From Eucalyptus grandis (lineage: Eukaryota > Streptophyta > Magnoliopsida > Myrtales > Myrtaceae), in contig NC_052621.1 in NCBI RefSeq assembly GCF_016545825.1, positions 3,434,199 through 3,498,198 of the forward strand: a stretch of 64,000 nucleotides of DNA, read 5' to 3'. Shown here piece by piece: positions 46,674-56,678 of this stretch (position 1 is its first letter; each line of letters begins with the position of its first letter). Both the position numbers and the translations under genes were made by a program. The notes under the pieces were generated by a model, which had not been told where the DNA came from, ran no database searches, and worked only from the letters and a program-made list of their open reading frames with translations.

Positions 46674-48030
46674 CCAATATCATTTTTGAGATTAGTGGTT
46701 CATCCCTCTTAGAAATATTTGAATTCTTTGAGAAGGGAGAAGGTGAATCTTTTTCTTCAATACAGATCTAGCAATTATGTCAAATTGGTTTTTGGAACTC
46801 TTCTTCCATAGCCTTCCTCCATTTTGCCCTCATGTGTGGCTTTCTCATATGTAAATTGCTTTACCACTCCAACATCCTTGATTGATGCTACATTTGCATT
46901 ATTTAGGATTTGGTTTCCTCCCCTTTGTTGATCTCTTGAGTTGAGGCATATGCTCTTCAAGTTCTTCCTGACTTGGCCAAAGCTCTTCCTGATTTGGTTT
47001 CCTCCACTGTGTTTTCCCAGCGATTATACACTTACTTCTTCAATCGGCTGGGTCTTGCCAAACCCATTATCATCTTCCATTTTTTCCATAGCTTCTTTAG
47101 GCATTCTACTCTTTCGAGTTTTGTCTAGGTATAGCTCTGTGCTGGCCTCACTTAGACATACTTTATTTGATGCCCTTCCATGATCAGCGTATTTGTGGGT
47201 TCAAATGTACATCTTTACATTGTTTGTACAAACACCACGTATTTCTTGAGTCTGTAAATAGTGATACCAATATTTGGTTTTTCTTCGTGCCTCGCGTGTG
47301 ATACACGTTTTGCAATTTAATTTGCAATGGACTGAACTAGGGTGTCATCACTATTTGATCAATGGGGATAATTAGCAACCTTGATTTACTTGTGGGGACA
47401 ACTATTTGTCTACCGGTTTACCTAGGCATGCTGGATAGCTTGTGTCAATCTCATGTCATATAATTTGAGCATCGTGAGTCAACTGTCCAATTATCATAAT
47501 TGATTATTTTATCACTTACCGTTATGAAGACCATTGCTCATCTGACTCGGTAATGGAGGTAGCTGTAAGCTTTTCTTATTCCTTTAATGCAGTGGACGCT
47601 TGGAAATCCTACTTTTTTTCAATATTACTCTCCTTCATTATAGATGCTACAAAATTTCCTTCTGCTTGTTTGAATTAATAGTCCTTGGCAAAGTGATCTA
47701 TTTGCCAAAAATATAGTAGTGACTGTCTTGCCTCCTGCTATCCTTATCTTCTTTCTTGTTATCTCTCCCTTGATCCCTATGAGCTACCCCTGCTTGAATG
47801 CTTCTTTATGGTCCTCTTTTTCTGTCTCCATGACCTTTTCTCTATTTTCCATCAATAATGCCCGATCGTTTCTCCTCTTACTCTTGAACCTTGCTTTATT
47901 ATTAAAGAGTACATGTTTATCATTCTTAACATTCTTAATTGAGACCTTAGACAATTGTTATCTAGAATCTCTTGGTTGGCTAATATTCACAACTTAGTAA
48001 GAGTTATGTCTCTTACCTATCCATGGGTGG
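46674..48030 (-). pseudogene. degenerate copia-type fragment, second copy
   Basis: Same content and orientation as 16343-17700. The minus frame at 46960-46775 keeps the linker piece ASIKDVGVVKQFTYE. Stops and a small internal change relative to the first copy show that neither is coding. Confidence 0.5.
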
Positions 48031-51000
48031 TTGTAACAATTTTGGTATACTCTAGCCATGGGAAAATTGTCTAAAAAATCTTAAACCTATTGCGCTTTTG
48101 CTAATTTCATCCTAAAGTTTTCAATTGTGCTAATTGAGTTTAAACATTTTCACGTTTTACTAATTTAGTATATTTGGTTAATTTTGATAGAAAATTACGA
48201 CGTGGACACCGATTATCTTATGTGGCATGGCCGATATTGACATTAACAAATTTTAATAATATTTTAATGTTTATTTATTTATTTATTTTGTTTTTCCTTT
48301 TTTTCCCTAAATTTTCCTCTTTTTTTTCTTCCTTTTCCTGTTACTGGCTTTCATTGAGCCTCGTTGATGGTCGGTGGAGGTCTTTGACCTTAGGTGAGGG
48401 CTGCATGGGTTGCCCTCGCCTGACCCTCGCAAATGGCCGATTGAGGCGACTCTTGTCTATCAAGGATGGCCCATGCCAAGCCAAGCCCAGGCGTCCCTCC
48501 CCCAAAACTGGCTAGGGTGGCAACCTTTGCCAACCATCAATGAGACTTGACAATGGCCAATAGAGGGAACAAGAGAAAAAGAAAAATGAAAAGAAGAGAA
48601 AGAAAAAGGAAAATAAGAAAATAAAGAAAATAAAATTAGGAAAAAAAGAGAGAAAAGAACAAAAATTTCGAAAAAAAATTAAAATATTCTTCAAAATTAG
48701 GGGAATTTTTTTCTTCAATGGTGATATTAGAAGAAGTCCCCCTTTTTTTTATAAATATATTATGCAAAGCTCTGTCATCTCAATATTTTGGAAAAATTCC
48801 TAAACTAGTCTTAAATCTATTGAACGTACGCCAATTTGTCATAAATTTTCTAGTTTTGTCAATTTAATCCTAAATCTTTGCATGGAATTGGAATTTTGTC
48901 ATCTTAGACAATTTTTGTTGGAAATGGCTAATGTGATAGTGTCCTATGTAGGACCGTCGGCAATTACTAGGGCCATAGGAAATTTCGAGGAATATTGACT
49001 AGATAGATTACATTGGAATTTCGCACAAAATTGAAAATTTTAGAATTGAATTAATATTCGTACAATATATTTATGACTGAATGGATAAGATTTCCTGATA
49101 TTTATTTCTTGGCTCATTCGGTGCTGTTTCGGCTTGATCTGCCCATCATTTGAGCAAGTCTAGTTGGACCATCGGTGATATTACTTGTTGCCATAGTGCG
49201 AGATGAATTTTCCATGGTTACATCAAGCAAAAATCTTGTTGGAGCTTTTTAGATGGAGTGGATCACAAGCATGCCATCGAAAATGGTCTCTAAAGTATTC
49301 CATTGACCAAATTTTTATTTATTTTCTCATTTAAAGCACTTTTCTAATACTTGTCGTTCGCTTGGTTAAAGGCTAGCATAGTTTGAAAACAAATATATGG
49401 CAATTTATACTAGCTTTTAAGAAATTATCTCTCCCAACGATTATGGTTTGCACCTCTAAAATATGGATTACCAATGTACAAATTGCAACACTTAACAACA
49501 CAAATTCAACGTGATAGAGTTACGGTTCTATCACAGCTATAGAACAAATCAACCCTTAAATCACTTTCAGACAAGGCATCATGCAATTCTAGAATGAGCT
49601 TGGTGAAAGATTCCGTTGGATATATTTAATTTATTTTTCTTGTTCATGAAGATAGTGATGACCTTGAATTGCCGTGATTGGACGTTCTTAGGACCATTCA
49701 ACTCCATGTGTTTCTTGCCCTCATCTAGAATGGAATGGTTTTTCTAATATGCTCACGATGCATGTCAAAGTGTGTGGTTTTTTCTCCGGAAAAAGTGAGT
49801 GGAGATGCACACGCGACGACGACTTGATGTAGTCTTAGTGAAACACGATGCGAGACTACATCCATGGAATATTGTCAAATCCGGTTCGATCCATTTGGTT
49901 TAAGTCCTCACAAGAAATATTTCGTATAATTACTCAAGATGGTGATCATTAGAGACACGTGTTTGTTGAGAAAACATTTCCTAAGTGGTTTTGATGATTG
50001 ACAAAACTTAGACACTTTATTTTTGATAAAAAAAATTTAGGTGGAAAGTTTGATGGAATAGGATTAGATGATTTCAATCAGAATCAGAGTCGTGGTTTAT
50101 TCTTCCTTCCTTATACATTCTATCAAATGGCTAGGAAGGAGATAAACATCCTCGTGCAATAGCTAGTGGTGATCGATTGGATTTCTGCCATACTTATAAA
50201 GAGTTTAAAAATGAAAGTCTTGCTAATATTTTTCGGAGATTCAACTTTCCTGAAAATTCTTTTTAGAGGCAAAACATTATTTCCATTCATAAATACTTGA
50301 CTTTTTGAAAACCCAAGCTACCGTATGGGCTGCAAAAAATATGAGAAGCCTTACTCTCGGCGATTTTGAAGCAATCAGATCTTCTTAACCAAATCCGGGG
50401 CCAACTGGTAGATTGGTTAGATGATCCTTTTGGAGATATGTCCAATGGACAACTTAGACTAGGAGCAATATAAGAGGAGATTTGGAAGTTGAAGGGTCAG
50501 AATGCACATTCACAAGATTTGAAGCTTTTAATTATGAGAGTCCGAATAGTGTTTTTTTGATCTCATATATTCGTCTTTGTTGAGATATTGCGTAACCCTT
50601 TAGAGGTTGAGAGTGTGAGAAGTTGTTTACACAAATTTAAGTATTTGTAGCTCAGGACTTGTAACATCTAATTGGTTGTTAATACTAGATTCCGGCCAAT
50701 AGACTGTAGCATGGGAGAGTAGACATAGGCTTGCAAAAGCCAAACCACTATAATCTTGAGTGTGCAATTCTTTGTCCCTTACTATATTTATTTATTATGG
50801 TAGAATTGTACACTAGTAAGATTTGACCATTTCATCAGAAGTTATCTTGTTGCAATATTTGTTTAAATTATTTCATTTCTGTGCAATCACCTATTCACCT
50901 CTTCTAGGTGATAGTTTTAGCTATAACGGTGTTTACTTTGGAATCACTTGAAAAGGTTAAGAGCTGTACTTTATTCGAGCTCTTTCATAGTGGCGATAAC

Positions 51001-51829
51001 TCCCTACCCTTCTAAGGTTGGGTATGGGTTTAGTTTGTCCACAAACCACAAATCTGCTTAAGGGGATCTTGTTCGGCACCATTTATAATAACTTGGTCTG
51101 GTCCACCTAGCATTTAAAATGAGTTCTCTAAATAATCACACGAGGGATTGATCATTTTAGAGCGAATGTTAACTTATGAGTTAGCCAATGAGACTTGTTT
51201 CTGATTAAAAATAAAATAAAATGATAAGGCTTGTCCCAATCAATGTGGGCCTTGAATCGCTATATGTATACTTCACATCAATTTGAATGAGGCTATAAAC
51301 TTTGGATGAAGTTTCCTCGCAGGTCGATTCTTTCCAAGGAAGTACGCGTTTTCTCATTTTGGACAAAATAGGTAGTAGTTGGTTTGGAAATAAAACACGA
51401 GGGATTCTCATCTAGAAGATGTTGACCCTTCGACATGATTTGAATTAGAAATGGAACTTAGTACAAAATAATCTTTGGAAGACCAACATTTGACCCAAAA
51501 ATCTGGCCGTAGCAAAAAGAAAAGTTGATCGTAAATGCAAGGATTCTCCCATTGGAATGGGAGGCAAGCATCAACAGCGACGACGGAAAACATTTAGAGT
51601 TGATTGGAGAATTTCCCTTTCAATGAAGAATCTTGTGAACAGAAAAATACGTGAACATGTCCCTTTGGATTTAGTGCATTTCATTGCATTTGAATTGTTG
51701 GATTCGGCGAGTCTCACGAAAGCTTTACATTTCATTGCATTTAAAAATTTCATGAGCAACGAAAAAGTTGCGTCATGGGTCGTGCTCTTAGGATAAATCC
51801 ATTATACAAGGTTCATCAAATTAAATAAT

Positions 51830-52344
51830 GGGTTAATACCTTGAAAAACCCCAAACTGGTACACCTGTAACAAATTTACTCAAAACTATTTTTTTGACCA
51901 CCAAAAACCCCAAACCGGTATACCTTTGACAAATTTACCCTAAACTGGTACACTTGTGACAAATTTACCCTTTGTTAGTTTTAGTTAAATTTTCTTGTTA
52001 AATTATAAAGTTAAATAACACGTGACAATTGACCGGTATATCAATTTGAGATTTTACACTCTGTTTGTCATAGTTTATAATTTTTGTGATTTTTTTTGTG
52101 GTATTAATCTAATTTTTCGGAGGGTATATTAATCACAAATTTACTAGTTTGGGGTTTTTTGTGGTCGAATAAATTAATTTAGGGTAAATTTGTCATAAAT
52201 GTACCAGTTTAGGGTTTTTTATAGTTAGTCGGGGTAAATTTGTCATAGGTGTACTAGTTTGGGGTTTTTCATGGTCAAAAAAATAGTTTGGGGTAAATTT
52301 GTTACAAGTGTACCAGTTTGGGGTTTTTTTTAAGGTATTAACCC
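51830..52344 (+). mobile_element. MULE-type MITE, 515 bp, 9-bp target duplication
   Basis: The ends GGGTTAATACC and GGTATTAACCC are inverted; longer inverted similarity (CCCCAAACTGGTACAC against GTGTACCAGTTTGGGG) extends inward. It is flanked by a perfect TTAAATAAT at 51821-51829 and 52345-52353. The site at about 21515 in the first spacer block is empty. A 9-bp duplication is the mark of Mutator-like transposases. There is no coding content. Confidence 0.9.
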
Positions 52345-52418
52345 TTAAATAATTTACCATAGAATGTAATGATCATTTCGAGCAAGTCCATTGCTTTAGT
52401 GCTTCCGAACATATCCGC

Positions 52419-53301
52419 TAGGGGTGTGCAAAGAACCAGGACCCGCTCGGATCACTGGAACCGGACTAGAACCGCCCGGAATCGGTGGTTCTTGAGGGAA
52501 CTGGTCCGGTTCCCGGTTCCAATTTATGAGAACCGGTGGGTATCGGTCCAGTTCTCAGTTCCATAGGTGGATCCGCCCACCCAAACCGGACCGATTATAA
52601 TATAATAATATATTGATTTTTAATATTAAAATAAATTTCGAAATTACTAATTAACAAATCTAAATTTTAGGGCTCCATCTCCTCTCATGGTTTCCATGTT
52701 TTAATATGAATTTAGTAAAGCGTGTAAGCTACATTTCAATAACTCAACAAATAGCTTATTCAAAGAATACTTTCGGGACTCACATATGACACTATGTTCA
52801 AGAATATGTAGAGTAGCGGTGGAATTGTTTCTACGAAAATTTTTTTTAGTAAAGAAAATGTTGTAAGAGATTGAGCATTGTTAGAGGATAAAGGAAAATA
52901 TGATCTACATATGACAATCATCCAGAATCTTGAACTTAAAGAATATTTTAAATTTCAACTGAAATTATTCAAATATAGGAAAAAAAACCTATTTCTCTTC
53001 TTTGGTAGTGTTTTCCAATAAAATAAAGAAAAATTGTACCCTTAATTAAGTCGGTTCGATTTAAAAAAAAAATATTACTCAATATGGAAAGTACTCACGG
53101 CGGGATTCGGAAAATGATATTATTATTAGTGAAACCGGTTCCATAGATCCACCCAGAATCGACCGCATCGGCGGTCCGATTCTCGGGTGGATCCATGCAA
53201 CAATGGGTGGTTTCCGGTTTTCAATTTTTTGGAACCGGTCCTTAGCGGGCGGTTCTCGGTTCTAGGTCGGGAATCGCCCACTCGGATCATGCACATCCCT
53301 A
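52419..53301. mobile_element. hAT-like non-autonomous element, 883 bp
   Basis: It starts TAGGGGTGTGCAAAGAACC and ends GCACATCCCTA, with flanks ATATCCGC (52411-52418) and ATATTCGC (53302-53309). The site near 21575 in the first block is empty. It is the same family as 55663-56537 but in the opposite orientation. ACCGG/CCGGT words fill both subterminal parts. The middle (about 52600-53060) is AT-rich without a reading frame. Confidence 0.88.
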
Positions 53302-54404
53302 ATATTCGCGAACCCAATACTAGCTTCTGCCACTGTGAGGCCCCTTTATACTTTTTGCAATTATGCCCTCCACGATCTCGCGGGGCTAGCCTGGCGTACG
53401 AACGTCCACTAATCTAAAGGCCTCCCGAAGACCTTTGATGAGCTCGACTTTGATGAAGAAATTTGGACCGTTTTATGGTCAAGTATTCGAGAGTATGCCT
53501 TTTGGTACCCCAGACGCCGTGACCCAAACGGAATGAAAATATAAGTAAATAATAAGCATTCAAAATTCTTAACAAAGAAAAAAATTCTTAAAAAAAGAGA
53601 AAAAATATCGATTAATTTTAAAGAGGACATGTGTCCATGGGGATTGAAGATACAGAAGGAAATGTTCAAATGCAGGACAAGAAATATGTTAAATTATGAA
53701 CTTTTGAAGGTCAATGAGTGCAAAAAGAAGAGCATTTAAAATAATCATGGAAAGAGTGAAAAGTAAAAAGTGAGAAAATGTGTAAACAGTATTTATGGAT
53801 CTATTTGTTCAAAGAAAAATTATTTCTGGAAAATTGTTTTCCAACTTTTTGGTACTTTGATGGCGAAAAACTAAATGGAAAATGTTCTTCATGAACTGAA
53901 AGCAACAAGAGGTAAAACAACACCCCTTCTGATAAGTGGGAAATTACTTTCCTTAAATCATAGAATAAATAAAAACTTCATAAAAAATATTTCCGTCGTT
54001 ATAAAGTTTTTGATGAAACAAACAAACCCAAAATGTCAACATCCATCGTGTTTTGCAAAGCAACGTGAGAAAAACACTCGACTGTGTTGAGCCGGTTGGT
54101 GGAAGAACAATTCAATGAAATTAACATAAGTCAATTGTCTCTGTCCTTATTGAAGCCCACTACGTGAAATTGACAAAATAAAAGGTTGTTGAATTTTCTT
54201 AACCAAATTCACAATCAATGGGGCATGCCCTTTTTATCTAGAGGTTCTTGGATATTCCTCGAGAGTCGTCGATTTCTAGCGCCAATACATTATAAACTTA
54301 TACCCGGAAGATGCCTCCAGAGCATAGACGTAAAATAAAACATGCCATACGACCATTACTTTCTTTCAAATATAATAGAATTTTGTTGTGGCCAAATGAA
54401 GTTA

Positions 54405-54917
54405 GGATTAATACCCTGAAAAACCCTAAACTGGTACACTTGTGACAAATTTACCTCAAACTATTTTTTTGACCACCAAAAACCCCAAACTGGTATACCT
54501 TTGACAAATTTACCCCAAACTAGTACACTTGTGACAAATTTACCCTATGTTAGTTTTTGTTAAATTTTATTATAAAATTATTAAGTTAAATTACACGTGA
54601 CAATTGACTAGTATACCAATTTTGGATTTTACGATCCGTTTGTCAAAGTTTATAATTTTTATGATTTTTTTTGTGGTATTAATTCAATTTAGCGAAGAGT
54701 ATATTTGTCACAAATTTATCGGTTTGGGATTTTTTTGTGGTCAAATAAATTAGTTTAGGATAAATTTGTCATAAATGTACCAATTTAGGGTTTTTATGGT
54801 CGGTCGGGGTAAATTTGTCACGGGTATACCCGTTTGGGATTTTTCATGGTCAAAAAAATAGTTTGGGGTAAATTTGTCACAAGTGTACCAGGTTCGGGGT
54901 TTTCAGGGTATTAACTC
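54405..54917 (+). mobile_element. MULE-type MITE, 513 bp, second member
   Basis: Same family and orientation as 51830-52344. Ends GGATTAATACC and GGTATTAACTC, flanked by a perfect ATGAAGTTA at 54396-54404 and 54918-54926. The empty site is at about 22675. Confidence 0.9.
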
Positions 54918-55662
54918 ATGAAGTTAATTGACTTGGTTTTGTAGTTGAAATAAGTGTAGAGCATACTGTGTTACATTAGGCGGGTTTTACATAAAACTCA
55001 TACGGTTTAACGATTGAGATTAAGTGAGAAAAACGATCGATCGTGTTGAGCCAGCGGAAGCTAAATTCCACAATTTAAAAAAAAATAATAATAATTCAAT
55101 TGTCCTTGTCCTTATTGAACCCTACAATGTGAAATCGACAAAATAAAAGGTTATTGAATTCTCTTATCCGAATTCAGACGGAGCATATGCTGGCTTGTGT
55201 GTGTGTATGTGTATTTTTTTCTTTTTCTTTTTTTGGGTGTAAGTATGTAAGTATCCTTAATCAGATGAGGTGCATAAGCTGAAGAAGGGATGTTGGCTTA
55301 TGTTTTACTTTGTCTTGAGCTAGTCCTTTTTATCAAGAGTTTCTTGAATATTTCATGACCTCAAGAGTGTTGGTTACTTGCGTTAATACATTATGCACTT
55401 CTGTCAGAAAATGTCTACAGAGCATAAACTTACAAAAAAATAAAAATAAATTATACCACCATTATTTTCTTTTGGCGTAATAAACTTAATTGACTTGATT
55501 TTATAGTTGAAGTTAGTCTAGAGCATACCAATGGTGTTAAATTAAGTGGGTTTCGTGTAAGACTCATATGGTTTAACGATTACGATTGAGTTCACATGTA
55601 ACAGATGTATATATGAATACTTTAGAAATAAGTGGTCGATTCACTTCAAATCATGGCGCAGG

Positions 55663-56537
55663 TAGGGGTGTGTATGGTCTGGGTGGGCGGTTCCTGACCT
55701 AGAACCGAGAACCGCCCGCTAAGGACCGGTTCCAAAAAATTGGAACCAGGAACCACTCGTTGTTGCATGGAACCGGACCGCCGGTTCGGTCCGGTTCCCG
55801 GGTGGATCTATGGAATCGGTCTCGCCAATAATAATATCGTTTTTCAAATCCCATCGTGAGTACTTTTCATATTAAGTAATATTTTTCTTTAAATTGAACC
55901 GGCTTAATTAAGGGTACAATTTTTCTTTATTTTATTGGAAAACACTACCAAAGAAGAGAAATAGGTTTTTTTTTTCTTATTTTTGAATAATTTCAGTTAA
56001 AATCTAAAATATTCTTTAAGTTCAATATTTTGGATGATTGTCATACGTAGATCATCTTTTCCTTTATCCTCTAACAATGCTCAATCTCTTACAATATTTG
56101 CTTTACTGATTTTTTTTTTTTGTAGAAACAATTCCACTGGTACTCTACATATTCTTGAACATAGTGTCATATGTGAGTCATGAAAGTATTTTTGAATGAG
56201 TTATTTGTTGAGTTGTTGAAGGCAGCTTACACACTTTACTAAATTCATATTAAAACATGAAAACCATGAGAGGAGATGGAGCCCTAAAATTTAGATTTGC
56301 TAATTAGTAATTTCGAAATTTATTTTAATATTAAAAATCAATATATTATTATAATATAATCGGTCCGGTTCGGGTGGGTGGATCCACCTATGGAACCAAG
56401 AACCGGACCGGTACCCACCGGTTCCCATAAATTGGAACCAGGAACCGAACTGGTTCCCTCAAGAACCACTAGTTAGTGGTGGTTCTGGTCGTGGTTCTAG
56501 GTAGTCCGGGCGGGTTCGGTTCTTTTGCACACCCCTA
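55663..56537. mobile_element. hAT-like non-autonomous element in the copy 4 promoter, 875 bp
   Basis: It starts TAGGGGTGTGTATGG and ends GCACACCCCTA, with flanks GGCGCAGG (55655-55662) and GGCGCAGA (56538-56545). The intact promoters of copies 1 and 3 have one GGCCCAGGA here. The element ends 20 bases before the TATA box at 56558, so it separates the core promoter from everything upstream. It is an inverted relative of 52419-53301. Confidence 0.92.
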
Positions 56538-56557
56538 GGCGCAGAACGTTAGATGCC

Positions 56558-56564
56558 TATATAT
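56558..56564 (+). promoter_or_regulatory. TATA box of copy 4
   Basis: TATATAT is kept 121 bases before the ATG at 56679, followed by the same pyrimidine-rich leader (CTCCTTTCTCAACCCTCCG) as copies 1 and 3. The sequence upstream of the box is now the hAT-like element. Confidence 0.6.
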
Positions 56565-56678
56565 CTGCTTGTGAAGGTGTCTCCTTTCTCAACCCTCCGC
56601 CTTGGGATTAGCCAATTCATAGTCTCACCGTGTGTTTGGAATTCTTCACAAGCATACCTCCTGTCCACACTGCCCACC

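Larger units (their letters stand above)
45683..55024. repeat. spacer block, second copy
   Basis: It matches 15388-22786 in order and orientation: the TIR element (45741-46673), the copia remnant (46674-48030), the interspersed repeat (48055-49090) and the copy-2-type upstream flank. Extra relative to the first copy are the inserts at 51830, 52419 and 54405. It ends at about 55024, where similarity switches to the upstream flank of copy 1. No gene is supported in it. Confidence 0.85.

Noticed and set aside
51557..51796. 79-residue frame MGGKHQQRRRKTF... in the spacer
   Set aside because: The first spacer copy (21247-21485) has the frame broken by a shift near 21330, and there is no domain or splice context. 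It is probably a decayed piece.
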